Shown here: positions 39,437-48,142 of the stretch, one piece after another
Layout: the number at the start of each line of letters is the position of its first letter
Numbering within the stretch: the stretch's first letter is position 1
Origin: Streptomyces sp. NBC_00390
GTDB lineage: Bacteria > Actinomycetota > Actinomycetes > Streptomycetales > Streptomycetaceae
Length of the DNA stretch: 64,000 nt
Direction of reading: 5' to 3'
NCBI RefSeq assembly: GCF_036057275.1
Contig: NZ_CP107945.1
Coordinates: forward strand, 2,294,001-2,358,000
Notes under the pieces: generated by a model
What the model saw: only the letters and a program-made list of their open reading frames with translations
Databases searched by the model: none
Told to the model about the DNA's origin: nothing
Made by a program: the position numbers and the translations under genes

Positions 39437-41032
39437 ATGGACCCGGTGATCGTCGTCGGCGCGGGACCTGTCGGCCTCGCCCTCTCCTTGGCCCTAGCTG
39501 CCCAGGGGGTTCCGTCCGTCGTGCTGGACGAGAGCGGCGGCAAGGACGAGCCGCGACCCGCCCGGACCGCGGTGCTGCGCCCCGACACGGCGGCGCTGGT
39601 GGAGCGGCTCGGCTGCGCCACGGTGTGTGACGAAGGCACCCGCTGGACCGGTTGGCGCACCATGCGGCGCAAGCAGGGCGTAACGGAATTGCCGCTGGGC
39701 AGCGGGGACACAGCCGCTCCGCTGCACATTCCGCAGCATGTGCTCACCCACGGGCTGCGCGACGCCCTGGCCGGCCACCGGCTGGTCAGGACCGTCACCG
39801 ACAGCCGACTCGACTCCCTGGAGCAGGACCCGAGCGGCGTCACCGTGCACACGCGCGGGCCCTCGGGCACCTGGTGGCGCGGCAGCTATCTGGTCGGCTG
39901 CGACGGCGCGAGGTCCACTGTGCGCAAACTGCTCGGGATCCGCTTCCCGGGACGCACTGCTGTGGAACGGCACGCGGTCGCGGCCCTGCGCACCGAACTT
40001 CCCTGGCCCGACGAAGCGTTGCTGCACCATCAGCCGCCGTGGCACACCGGCGGAGACGAGATCACCGCCCGTCCCCTGCCGGACGGCGTGTGGCGGCTGG
40101 ACTGGCTGCTGCCGCCCCGGGGCGAACTCGTGACTCCGGACGCCCTCGTGGCGCGGGTCCGGGACACCCTGGCCGGCTGGTGCGGCACCACTCCCCCGTA
40201 CGAACTCCTCGACACCGGCGTCTACACGCTCCATCACAGGCTCGCCCGGCGGTGGCGGGTGGACCGGGCCTTTCTCGCGGGGGACGCCGCCCATCTGCTC
40301 GGAGCGATCGGCACCCAGGCCCTGGACGAAGGGCTGCGGGACGTCGACAACCTGGCGTGGAAACTGGCGCAGTGCTGGCACCACGGCGCGTCGGCCACGC
40401 TGCTGGACAGCTATCAGGCCGAGCGACGAGGCGCGGTCGCCGCACGGCTGCGCGCCGCCGACCAGTCGCTGCCGATACTGCGCGGTGGCGGTGGGCTGCG
40501 TATGTACCTTCCGGGTGCCGCGCGAGGACATGATGCGATGCTCACCGACAGTCACCTCGGGCAGGGGCCGCTCGGCGCGCCCCCCATCTACCGGCACTCC
40601 CCTCTCGCACCTGAACACGCCCCTTCACAGGCCTCCGTCGATACGGAAACGGGTGCGGCGGTCGAGGATGTACGCGTGACCGCTCCGGACGGGAACCCGG
40701 CACAGTTGCGGGACCGCTTGGGCCGGGGACTGCTGCTGGTGGTACTGGTCGCGCCCGGGACAGGGGTGTGGGACCGGCGGCACTGGGTGAGCGCGGGGGT
40801 GATGCCGCGGCTCGCGGCCGCGGTGGACGCGCTGCCGGTCCGGGCAGAGCTGTTGGTGACGGAGAGCTATCCCGGAGCCTCGGCGCACACCGTGCTGATG
40901 GTGCGTCCGGACGGGCACCTGGTCGCGGCCTTCGGCGGGGTGCGGCCCGCTGAGCTGTACGCGGCGGCGGACGCGGTGCGCGGGGGTGCCCCGTCGGCGG
41001 TGCGCACTGACCGCACTGCGGACATCAATTGA
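39437..41032 (+). CDS. FAD-dependent monooxygenase (PHBH/aromatic hydroxylase type)
   Basis: A 531-residue flavoprotein. It has the Rossmann motif GAGPVGL (8-14), the second FAD/NAD motif DGARSTVR near 157 and the GDAAH motif (about 280). The segment after GDAAH reads LLGAIGTQALDEGLRD, where most relatives have PPxGGQGMNxGxxD, so it is a divergent member. A C-terminal thioredoxin-like domain (about 385-525) is present. CAGGAG precedes the ATG. It should hydroxylate an aromatic or polyketide compound; substrate unknown. It is not near aromatic-catabolic or polyketide genes. Confidence 0.82.
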   Translation: MDPVIVVGAGPVGLALSLALAAQGVPSVVLDESGGKDEPRPARTAVLRPDTAALVERLGCATVCDEGTRWTGWRTMRRKQGVTELPLGSGDTAAPLHIPQHVLTHGLRDALAGHRLVRTVTDSRLDSLEQDPSGVTVHTRGPSGTWWRGSYLVGCDGARSTVRKLLGIRFPGRTAVERHAVAALRTELPWPDEALLHHQPPWHTGGDEITARPLPDGVWRLDWLLPPRGELVTPDALVARVRDTLAGWCGTTPPYELLDTGVYTLHHRLARRWRVDRAFLAGDAAHLLGAIGTQALDEGLRDVDNLAWKLAQCWHHGASATLLDSYQAERRGAVAARLRAADQSLPILRGGGGLRMYLPGAARGHDAMLTDSHLGQGPLGAPPIYRHSPLAPEHAPSQASVDTETGAAVEDVRVTAPDGNPAQLRDRLGRGLLLVVLVAPGTGVWDRRHWVSAGVMPRLAAAVDALPVRAELLVTESYPGASAHTVLMVRPDGHLVAAFGGVRPAELYAAADAVRGGAPSAVRTDRTADIN

Positions 41033-41057
41033 CCCTCGAGGATCTGCATGGTGTACT
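41029..41057 (+). promoter_or_regulatory. Candidate promoter of the Cys-leader/CDO unit
   Basis: TTGACC (41029-41034), 17-nt spacer and TGTACT (41052-41057). Its predicted start is at about 41064-41065, exactly at the GTG of the leader peptide, which would make that message leaderless. The -35 overlaps the stop codon of the monooxygenase gene. Confidence 0.45.
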
Positions 41058-41064
41058 CCGGAGC

Positions 41065-41151
41065 GTGACCGACACCGATGTGCGCCTGTGGCGGAGGGTC
41101 CATATGGACCTCGTCCGCTATGCGGGCTGCGTGTGTCGACCTTCCTGCTGA
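41065..41151 (+). CDS. Cysteine-rich leader peptide
   Basis: A 28-residue open frame, VTDTDVRLWRRVHMDLVRYA then GCVCRPSC and stop, 69 nt before the cysteine dioxygenase gene. The RR-x-H-x-D-L-x-R motif and late cysteines (residues 22, 24, 28) match the actinobacterial leader-peptide family found before sulfur and cysteine genes. GGAG lies only one base before the first GTG, too close to act as a ribosome site, which fits leaderless translation from 41065; an internal GTG at 41080 would give VRLWRRVH. Slow decoding of Cys codons could change access to the CDO ribosome site. Confidence 0.75.
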   Translation: MTDTDVRLWRRVHMDLVRYAGCVCRPSC

Positions 41152-41220
41152 ATTCGCCTTCCTACGCGCCGTGGCCTGCTGCGCCCGCGCGCGCTCCAGC
41201 GAACTTCCAGGACGGTATAC

Positions 41221-41760
41221 GTGTCCCAGACAGCGTCTCCACCCGCACCCTCCTCCACCGCGACCAGCGCACCGACCGCCGCTGAACTGGTGGACTTCGT
41301 CCGCCGCGCGGCGGCGGACGAGCAACTGATCGCCACCCTGCCCCTCGACCCCGAGGGCCGTACCTGGCTGCGGCTCGACGGGCCGGGCGGCAGCGAGGCC
41401 TGGCTGATCGGCTGGCCGCCCGGCACCGGCACCGGCTGGCACGACCACGCCGAGTCGTTCGGGGCCTTCGCCACGGCCGGGGGCGAGCTGACGGAGCACT
41501 CCCTCGCCGTGCGGCTTCCGGCGAGCGGTTGGAAGACCCTTGAGCTGAACGAGGGCGTGGACCGGGAACGACAGGTGGCAGTCGGTCAGTCCCGCGCGTT
41601 CGGCAAGCACCATGTGCACGAGGTGCTGAACGAGTCGGACACCGAGCATGCCGTCTCGGTGCATGCGTACTTCCCGCCGTTGCCGCTGCTCAGGCGCTTC
41701 AGCCGGTCCGGTGCGGTCCTGCGTCTGGAGCATGTCGAGCGTCCGGAGGACTGGCAGTGA
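41221..41760 (+). CDS. Cysteine dioxygenase family protein
   Basis: A 179-residue cupin. Iron ligands H74 and H76 are in GWHDHAESF and the third in HHVHEV (131-134). The family oxidises cysteine thiol to cysteine sulfinate, or other thiols in relatives. A low-complexity N-terminus of about 20 residues precedes the fold. GTG start with GGACGG upstream. Preceded by a leader peptide rich in cysteine and overlapping the rhodanese gene, so its role in cysteine breakdown is well supported by context. Confidence 0.88.
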   Translation: MSQTASPPAPSSTATSAPTAAELVDFVRRAAADEQLIATLPLDPEGRTWLRLDGPGGSEAWLIGWPPGTGTGWHDHAESFGAFATAGGELTEHSLAVRLPASGWKTLELNEGVDRERQVAVGQSRAFGKHHVHEVLNESDTEHAVSVHAYFPPLPLLRRFSRSGAVLRLEHVERPEDWQ

Positions 41761-42149
41761 GCACGGGCAGGCCGATCGGCATCGACGAACTGCTGGAGCA
41801 GGTGCGCGAAGGGTACGAGCGCATCGGACCGCAGCAGGCCTATGACGCCGCCGCGGCCGGGGCGCTCCTGGTGGACATCCGCTACCAGGCGCTGCGCGAG
41901 CGGGACGGGCTGATCCCGGGCGCTCTGGTGGTGGAGCGCAATGAGCTGGAGTGGCGGCTGGACCCGCAGGGGAGCCACCGAGCCGCCGAGGCGGTCAGCC
42001 ATGACCTGCATGTCGTGGTGGTGTGCAACGAGGGATACGCCTCCTCCCTCGCAGCTGCTTCTTTGCACCAGCTCGGACTCCACCGCGCGACCGACCTCGT
42101 CGGGGGCTTCCAGGCGTGGAAGGCCGCGGGGCTGCCGGTCGCCCGGTAG
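41757..42149 (+). CDS. Rhodanese-domain sulfurtransferase
   Basis: A 130-residue single-domain rhodanese with the active-site cysteine C90 in VVVCNEGYASS and the VDIR motif near 39-42. It moves sulfane sulfur between donors and acceptors. The GTG overlaps the cysteine dioxygenase stop by four bases (GTGA), so the two are coupled and likely act together on cysteine-derived sulfur. Confidence 0.9.
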   Translation: MSTGRPIGIDELLEQVREGYERIGPQQAYDAAAAGALLVDIRYQALRERDGLIPGALVVERNELEWRLDPQGSHRAAEAVSHDLHVVVVCNEGYASSLAAASLHQLGLHRATDLVGGFQAWKAAGLPVAR

Positions 42150-42286
42150 GTACGCCGGCGGGGTTGGTCACTGCGCCCGCGGTGGCCACCCGGTCGCTCC
42201 GTGCGCGCGGGGCGGGGGGACGGTGCGGTGTGCGGCGCGCGCTACAGAACGCCACCCGGTCCCTGCGACCGCCCTCGCTCCCGGCC

Positions 42287-42856
42287 CTAGAAGCCGATGT
42301 CGTCCAAGTCGTCGGTCTGCTCGCCCTCTTCTTCCAGGGCACGCTTGACCACCCGCAGGGCCATGCCCTCGGAGTACCCCTTGCGGGCGAGCATGCCGGC
42401 CAGGCGGCGCAGGCGTCGGTCGCGGTCCAGACCGCGCGTGGCCCGGAGCTTGCGGGCCACCAGCTCCCGGGCCGTCTCCTCCTCCTGGTCGGAGTCCAGC
42501 TGCCCGACCGCCTCGTCGATCAGCGTCGAGTCCACGCCTTTGGTGCGCAGCTCCCTGGCGAGTGCCCGCCTGGCAAGGCCACGGCCGTGATGGCGTGACT
42601 CCACCCAGGCGTCCGCGAAGGCCGCGTCGTTGATCAGTCCCACGTCCTCGAAGCGGGACAGGACCTCCTCGGCCACCTCCGGCGGGACCTCACGCTTGTG
42701 CAGCGCGTCCGCGAGCTGCTTGCGGGTGCGCGGGGTCCCGGTGAGCAGGCGCAGGCAGATCGCCCGCGCCCGCTCGGCCGGATCCTGGGGCGACAGCTCC
42801 TTCTCGGCCCTCGACGAGTCGGCGCTGTCGCCCGGCCATTCGGTTCGCCGGGCCAC
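42287..42856 (-). CDS. recX: RecA regulator RecX
   Basis: RecX binds RecA filaments and limits their activity. The 189-residue protein has the three-helix repeats of the family (RARAICLRLLTGTPRTRKQL, then ADAWVESRHHGRGLARRAL) and an acidic C-terminus. GTG at 42856 lies 3 nt after the recA stop, so the genes are co-transcribed and probably translationally coupled. Confidence 0.95.
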   Translation of the reverse strand: MARRTEWPGDSADSSRAEKELSPQDPAERARAICLRLLTGTPRTRKQLADALHKREVPPEVAEEVLSRFEDVGLINDAAFADAWVESRHHGRGLARRALARELRTKGVDSTLIDEAVGQLDSDQEEETARELVARKLRATRGLDRDRRLRRLAGMLARKGYSEGMALRVVKRALEEEGEQTDDLDDIGF

Positions 42857-42859
42857 GCG

Positions 42860-43987
42860 CTAGCCCTTGGCCGCCGCCGTCTTGGACGCCTTGGCCTTCG
42901 AGGCCGGTGCGGGCACCGACTTCGCCGCGTCGTCCGACGGGGCCGCCCCGCCTGCCGCGTCCGTGCCGGGCTCCGCCGCGGGGGCCTCCGGCCTGACGCC
43001 GACGCCCAGCTTCTCCTTGATCTTCTTCTCGATCTCGTTGGCGAGATCGGGGTTGTCCTTGAGGAAGTTGCGGGCGTTCTCCTTGCCCTGGCCCAGCTGG
43101 TCGCCCTCGTACGTGTACCAGGCGCCGGCCTTGCGGACGAAGCCGTGCTCCACGCCCATGTCGATCAGGCCACCCTCGCGGCTGATCCCCTGGCCGTAGA
43201 GGATGTCGAACTCGGCCTGCTTGAAGGGCGGCGCGACCTTGTTCTTCACAACCTTGACGCGGGTGCGGTTGCCCACCGCGTCCGTGCCGTCCTTGAGGGT
43301 CTCGATGCGACGGATGTCCAGACGCACCGAGGCGTAGAACTTGAGCGCGCGACCACCGGTTGTGGTCTCCGGCGAGCCGAACATCACGCCGATCTTCTCG
43401 CGGAGCTGGTTGATGAAGATCGCGGTGGTCTTGGACTGGTTGAGCGCGCTGGTGATCTTCCGGAGCGCCTGGCTCATGAGCCGGGCCTGAAGACCCACGT
43501 GCGAGTCACCCATCTCGCCCTCGATTTCCGCGCGCGGCACCAGGGCCGCGACGGAGTCGATGACGATCAGGTCGAGCGCGCCGGAGCGGACGAGCATGTC
43601 GACGATCTCGAGCGCCTGCTCACCGTTGTCCGGCTGGGACAGGATCAGGTTGTCGATGTCGACGCCGAGCTTCTTCGCGTACTCGGGGTCGAGAGCGTGC
43701 TCGGCGTCCACGAAGGCGACCTGACCGCCGGCCTTCTGCGCGTTGGCCACGGCGTGCAGCGTCAGGGTCGTCTTACCGGAGGACTCCGGTCCGTACACCT
43801 CCACCACGCGGCCGCGCGGCAGGCCGCCGACGCCGAGGGCGACGTCGAGCGCGGTCGACCCGGTGGGGATGACCTCGATGGGCTCGTTCGGCCGCTCGCC
43901 CAGGCGCATCACGGCACCCTTGCCGAATTGCCGTTCAATCTGTGCGAGCGCGGCGTCGAGCGCCTTCTCGCGGTCGGTTCCTGCCAT
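42860..43987 (-). CDS. recA: Recombinase A
   Basis: RecA drives homologous recombination and stimulates LexA self-cleavage. The 375-residue protein has Walker A GPESSGKT (66-73), the VFINQLREK and GG-x-A-L-K-F-Y-A-S core, and an Ala/Lys/Pro-rich C-terminal extension of about 45 residues typical of Streptomyces. Upstream lie TTGACA (44147-44152, minus strand) and a LexA box. The family start [10 protein letters not shown] fits ATG at 43987. Confidence 0.98.
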   Translation of the reverse strand: MAGTDREKALDAALAQIERQFGKGAVMRLGERPNEPIEVIPTGSTALDVALGVGGLPRGRVVEVYGPESSGKTTLTLHAVANAQKAGGQVAFVDAEHALDPEYAKKLGVDIDNLILSQPDNGEQALEIVDMLVRSGALDLIVIDSVAALVPRAEIEGEMGDSHVGLQARLMSQALRKITSALNQSKTTAIFINQLREKIGVMFGSPETTTGGRALKFYASVRLDIRRIETLKDGTDAVGNRTRVKVVKNKVAPPFKQAEFDILYGQGISREGGLIDMGVEHGFVRKAGAWYTYEGDQLGQGKENARNFLKDNPDLANEIEKKIKEKLGVGVRPEAPAAEPGTDAAGGAAPSDDAAKSVPAPASKAKASKTAAAKG

Positions 43988-44124
43988 GGGTTCCACCCGA
44001 TTTGCTTGAGTCGATCGCTTCACGTCAAAGACGCTAACCCCTGCCACTGACAATGGGCCCCGCCGTCCGTCCAACCTGTGGATAACTCGGGAGACCGCGC
44101 GGGAATCCAGGGCCGGAACCCCAT

Positions 44125-44152
44125 GAGAATGGATGTTCGATTTTGGTGTCAA
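44125..44152 (-). promoter_or_regulatory. recA promoter region with LexA box
   Basis: On the minus strand, TTGACA is followed after 5 nt by TCGAACATCCATTCTC (44125-44140), a LexA-box half-palindrome of the kind reported before Streptomyces recA. The box would overlap the spacer or -10 element and block initiation. About 140 nt lie between it and the recA ATG. Confidence 0.7.
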
Positions 44153-44477
44153 GCGCACCACGCAGACCGTCACTTGCGGCCGCGACCGGGTGTCCTGTGC
44201 CATCGGACCTTGATCATTGCCACCGAACCTTGATGATCATTAGGTTGGTGCCATCGAAGTTCGAGTGGCACGGGGTGCCCGCGTGCCGGGGGTGGCGGTG
44301 GGGAAGCTCGCGGGTGCGTACGCGGATCCGACTGTTGGAGCGTTTGACCTTGGCTCCTGTGAAGGCGGCGTCCGGGTGCGACGCCGCTCCGGTCCTACTG
44401 GGACATCCGGTTCGAGCAGGTGACTGCGGGCCGGGACCAGCGACGCGCGTGCCGCCGATGCCGCAGGATGTCAGAAA
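44153..44477. other. Non-coding region between recA and the alpha/beta hydrolase, with direct repeats
   Basis: About 325 bases without a convincing gene. GTGCCATCG occurs at 44197-44205 and 44248-44256, and CCGRACCTTGAT occurs twice between them, each followed by TGATCAT-like sequence. This may be a relic of a small insertion, but I recognise no transposase. Confidence 0.5.
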
Positions 44478-45344
44478 GTGAGCAGACAGATGCAACCGAC
44501 GTTCGTACTGGTTCACGGAGCCTTTTCGAACTCCTTCTCATTCGCACCACTCCAGGCCGAGCTCGGCCTCCTCGGACACCGCTCGGTCGCCGTCGACCTG
44601 CCCGGCCATGGATTCCAGGCGACCTACACGCGCGCCTACCAGACCCCACAAGATCTCGAAGGGCTCGCCACGGCACCCGGCTCGATCAAGGGCGTCACGC
44701 TCGCCGACAATGCCGCGCACCTGATCGGGACCCTCGAAAGGGCCAAGCAGAACGGGCCGGTGATCCTCGTCTCCCACAGCCGCGGCGGCATCACGGCCAC
44801 CGCGGCGGCCAACGTACGGCCGGACCTGATCGACCGCATCGTCTACGTCTCGGCTTGGTGCCCTGTCGATCTCGACGTCAACGACTACTACGCCGAGCCG
44901 GAGATGGCCACGGTCGACGCCGCTTCCCTGGGCCTGGCGCTGGCCGGGAACCCTGCCGAACTCGGTCTGCTCCGCGTCAACTTCCGCACCGCGGACCCGG
45001 ACGCCCTCGCGGCCTTCAAGGCGGCCTTCCTCGCTGACGGCACCGACGAGGAGTTCCTGACCTTCCTGAACACCTTCCAGCCCGACGAGAACCTGGACGT
45101 CGGCACCTCCACCGATCGGGCACAGGCCGAGACCTGGGGCCGCATCCCGAAGACCTACGTCCGCCTGGCCGACGACACGAGCCTGCCGCTCGCCATACAG
45201 GACCGGCTGATCCGCGAGGGCAACGCGCTGAGGCCGGACAACCCGTACGACGTCCGCACCCTTGACGGCAGCCACCTGAAGTGGCTGGTCGACCCGGCAC
45301 CAGCGGCCCGAGTCCTGGGTGAACTCGCAGCACTGGCGGGATAG
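44478..45344 (+). CDS. Alpha/beta-fold hydrolase
   Basis: A 288-residue soluble hydrolase. After an oxyanion loop VHGAFSNSFSF, the nucleophile elbow reads SHSRGG (about 102-107), followed by an acidic residue and the catalytic histidine in DGSHLKWL near the C-terminus. The elbow S-H-S-R-G-G resembles EstC/salicylate-esterase-like proteins. GTG at 44478 or ATG at 44490 may be the start; neither has a strong ribosome site. It has no functional neighbour and looks inserted between recA and the AI-2E gene. Confidence 0.85.
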   Translation: MSRQMQPTFVLVHGAFSNSFSFAPLQAELGLLGHRSVAVDLPGHGFQATYTRAYQTPQDLEGLATAPGSIKGVTLADNAAHLIGTLERAKQNGPVILVSHSRGGITATAAANVRPDLIDRIVYVSAWCPVDLDVNDYYAEPEMATVDAASLGLALAGNPAELGLLRVNFRTADPDALAAFKAAFLADGTDEEFLTFLNTFQPDENLDVGTSTDRAQAETWGRIPKTYVRLADDTSLPLAIQDRLIREGNALRPDNPYDVRTLDGSHLKWLVDPAPAARVLGELAALAG

Positions 45345-45382
45345 CCGGGGGCAGGAAGAGCACGACCCGATGGCGACATCAA

Positions 45383-45415
45383 GGCCACGGCGGACTGCTC
45401 CATGCCGCCGTGGCC
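45383..45415 (+). terminator. Hairpin terminator after the hydrolase gene
   Basis: Perfect 11-bp arms GGCCACGGCGG (45383-45393) and complement (45405-45415) with an 11-nt loop, 38 nt after the stop codon. Confidence 0.65.
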
Positions 45416-45560
45416 GGCTCAAACCTCGATGACACACGCTCAAGGTTCAGTGTCACAGGACACCGAGGCATACCCCGGCCGACGAGGACCACGGAGGCTC
45501 CGGCTCGACGGTTGCCCGTCCGAGTCACGTGGCATGACGGCCGCCCTGCCGGTGACGTCC

Positions 45561-46871
45561 TCAGGTCTGCTGCGCTTCGTTCGGACCGCTGTCGGCGGTC
45601 TCCGGCACAGCCGCCGTCCCCGCCGGGGCGGCCGGGTCGCGCAGCAGACGTCGCATCCGCGCGAGCGCGCGCCCCGCGCGCGGCCGGTGATGGCCCTGCA
45701 CCCGCGGGTCGTCGGTCACGTCGTACCGTCTCACGTACGCGCCCAGGAACGCCTGCAGCGTCGCGACCGCCGGGATGGCGATCAGCGCACCGACCGCACC
45801 GAGCAGCGCCGTACCCGCGACGACCGACCCGAAGGCCACGGCGGGGTGGATGTCGACGGTCTTGGCGGTGAGCTTGGGCTGCAGCACGTAGTTCTCGAAC
45901 TGCTGGTAGACCACGACGAACCCGAGCACCCACAGCGCGTACCAGGGGTCGATCGTGAAGGCGATCAGCATCGGCAGCGCGCCTGCCAGATACGTGCCGA
46001 TGGTGGGGATGAACTGCGAGACGAGCCCCACCCAGACCGCGAGCGCGGGGGCGTAGGGCACCTCGAGGATCTCCAGCAGGATGTAGTGCGCGATGCCGGA
46101 GATCAGCGCCATCAGACCGCGCGAGTACAGATACCCACCGGTCTTGTCGACCGCGATCTCCCAGGCCCGCAGCACCTCGGTCTGCTTGGCCGGCGGCAGT
46201 ACGGAGCACAGCGCGCGGCGCAGCCTGGGCCCGTCGGCCGCGAAGTAGAACGAGAAGAGGAAGATCGTCAGCAGCTTGAACAGCCCGCCGAGCACGGTGG
46301 CGGAGACGTCCAGCACCCCGCTCGCACTGTTCTGCACGTACTTCCGCAGCCAGTCGGACCGCAACAGACTGTCCTGGACCTCGACCCGGGAGAGCTCGGT
46401 GTGGAAGGTGTCGTTGATCCAGCGGATCACCGAGTCGAGGTACTTGGGGAAGTCCTCGACCATGTCGACGATCTGGCCGGCCAGCATCGAGCCGAGCAGG
46501 ACGACGAAGCCGGCGCTCGCGATCAGCACGGCGAAGAAGACCAGGAAGGTGGCCAGTCCCCGGCGCATGCCGCGCGCCGCCATCCGTCCCACGGCAGGCT
46601 CGATGGCAAGCGCGAGGAAGAACGCGATCAGGACGTTGATCAGCAGTCCGATGAGCTGGTGGAAGGCCCAGCTGCCGAGCTGGAAGCAGGCGTAGAGCGC
46701 CAGGGCTAGGACCATGGCGCGCGGCAGCCAGCGGGGCATCCGGACGGGGCCGGCCACCCCGTTCCCGTGCCGGGGCGGCGGCACGCTGGGCGGTGCGGTC
46801 GCCGTGGCGGTGTCCCGCGCCGTCGTCTCGGGGGCGGTTGCGTCCTGGGCGGTCTCGTCGGTCTGGGCCAC
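45561..46871 (-). CDS. AI-2E family membrane transporter
   Basis: A 436-residue protein with a disordered N-terminus (about 1-45), six to eight helices and a long loop between helices 3 and 4 (about 110-200), the layout of the AI-2E (UPF0118) family. Motifs include FLFSFYFAADG and the late QFIPTIGTYLAGALP and QQFENYVLQPKL. The name comes from E. coli TqsA; members transport various solutes and the substrate here is unknown. GTG start at 46871. The C-terminal 50 residues are Arg then Ala/Pro-rich. Confidence 0.88.
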   Translation of the reverse strand: MAQTDETAQDATAPETTARDTATATAPPSVPPPRHGNGVAGPVRMPRWLPRAMVLALALYACFQLGSWAFHQLIGLLINVLIAFFLALAIEPAVGRMAARGMRRGLATFLVFFAVLIASAGFVVLLGSMLAGQIVDMVEDFPKYLDSVIRWINDTFHTELSRVEVQDSLLRSDWLRKYVQNSASGVLDVSATVLGGLFKLLTIFLFSFYFAADGPRLRRALCSVLPPAKQTEVLRAWEIAVDKTGGYLYSRGLMALISGIAHYILLEILEVPYAPALAVWVGLVSQFIPTIGTYLAGALPMLIAFTIDPWYALWVLGFVVVYQQFENYVLQPKLTAKTVDIHPAVAFGSVVAGTALLGAVGALIAIPAVATLQAFLGAYVRRYDVTDDPRVQGHHRPRAGRALARMRRLLRDPAAPAGTAAVPETADSGPNEAQQT

Positions 46872-46920
46872 CCGGCAAGTGTCGCCTACCTGAGTGGCGG
46901 CAAAAGGTCCGCCCCGTGAC

Positions 46921-47115
46921 TCATCGCTTGTCGGCAGGGATACCCACGGCGGCGCAGACCCCGCGCCACACGTCCTTGGCCTCCCAGCCCGCGGCGAGCG
47001 CCTGGTGGACCGTACGGCCGCCGAGCTCGGACATCACATGGTCACGCGCGAAGGAGTCGGCGTACGCCGGGCCGAAGTGGTCCGCCATCCGCTCCCAGAA
47101 AATCGTCAACCGCAT
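46921..47115 (-). CDS. DUF3046 family protein
   Basis: A 64-residue protein starting MRLTIFWERMADHFG, with GGRTVHQALAAGW and a conserved DVWRGVC stretch. Family of small actinobacterial proteins, often near recA, with no known function. No membrane segment. It is 49 nt upstream of the AI-2E family gene and points the same way. Confidence 0.85.
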   Translation of the reverse strand: MRLTIFWERMADHFGPAYADSFARDHVMSELGGRTVHQALAAGWEAKDVWRGVCAAVGIPADKR

Positions 47116-47194
47116 GAACTCAGTATCCCGCCCCTGAGAGTGCAGCCCTGGCCGTCCTGCTTGCCGGACGCCGTTTCCGCCCTACGGTCGGAAC

Positions 47195-48130
47195 ATGGCC
47201 GGAACCGGAGCAACCACAGCGCCCTCTCACCCGTCCCCCCTCGCCCGCGCGGAACGATTCATCTGGCTGACAGCACGCGTGCTCGAGCAGCGGCGGTTCG
47301 CCTACCACTTCCTCCGGGGCAGCGCGGATGCCGTGGAGAGCGCCCTGACCGCGTATCTCAACGAGGACAGCGGCTACGGGCACGCCCTCGAGCCGGATCT
47401 GCGCGGCCCGGTGAGCCAGCCGTTGCACACCGCGTACGCACTGCGCGTGCTCGACTCGATCGGCCGCTGCGACGGTCTGCGCATCGAGCGGATGTGCCGC
47501 TACCTCACGGATGTGTCGACGCCGGACGGCGCACTGCCGGCGATCCATCCCTCGCAGCGCGGCTACCCTGCCGCCCCGTTCATCCCCATCGTGGACGACC
47601 CGCCCGGCGAGCTTCTCGCGACCGGGCCGGTGGTCGGTCTGCTCCACCGCAATCAGGTCTGGCACGCGTGGCTGTTCCGCGCCACTGACTTCTGCTGGGC
47701 CGCGGTGGACGCGCTCGAGAAATCGCATCCGTACGAGATCGAGGCAGCAGTCACGTTCCTCGACGGCGTCCCGGACCGGGTGCGCGCCCAGGCCGCGGCG
47801 GACCGGCTCGGCCGGCTTGTGCGGGAGCAGGGCCTGGTGGTGCTCGACCCGGACCGGGCCGCCGAGCAGCCCGTCCCTCCCGGCTACGCGCCGGGCGAGC
47901 ACCACTTCGCCTACCACTTCGCCCGCACGCCCGAATCGCTCGCCCGCCGCTGGTTCACGGACGAGGAGATGGAGCGTTCGCTGGACCATCTGGCCCGGCA
48001 GCAGCACGAGGACGGTGGCTGGCCCATCACCTGGCGCGAATGGACGCCCGGGAGCGCACTGGAGGCGCGGTCCATCGTGACCGTCGAGGCGCTGCGCACG
48101 CTACGGGCGCACGGCCGCGCCATCGGCTGA
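47195..48130 (+). CDS. Alpha/alpha-toroid (prenyltransferase/terpene cyclase-like) fold protein
   Basis: A 311-residue protein in which helical repeats predict an alpha/alpha toroid; the clearest is QQHEDGGWPITW near 268-279, which resembles the QW/DGGW repeats of squalene cyclases and prenyltransferases. It lacks the DxDD catalytic motif of hopene cyclases that I could see, so enzymatic cyclase activity is doubtful. The gene is alone, facing azlD. Function unknown. Confidence 0.68.
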   Translation: MAGTGATTAPSHPSPLARAERFIWLTARVLEQRRFAYHFLRGSADAVESALTAYLNEDSGYGHALEPDLRGPVSQPLHTAYALRVLDSIGRCDGLRIERMCRYLTDVSTPDGALPAIHPSQRGYPAAPFIPIVDDPPGELLATGPVVGLLHRNQVWHAWLFRATDFCWAAVDALEKSHPYEIEAAVTFLDGVPDRVRAQAAADRLGRLVREQGLVVLDPDRAAEQPVPPGYAPGEHHFAYHFARTPESLARRWFTDEEMERSLDHLARQQHEDGGWPITWREWTPGSALEARSIVTVEALRTLRAHGRAIG

Positions 48131-48142
48131 CCGCCTCTCGGA

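Noticed and set aside
37987..39870. Long minus-strand frame across gluC-gluD and the next gene
   Set aside because: Antisense shadow spanning several well-identified genes, with no family resemblance.
44143..44481. Plus-strand frame of 112 codons between recA and the hydrolase
   Set aside because: No ribosome site, no recognisable domain and it covers the direct-repeat region; treated as non-coding.
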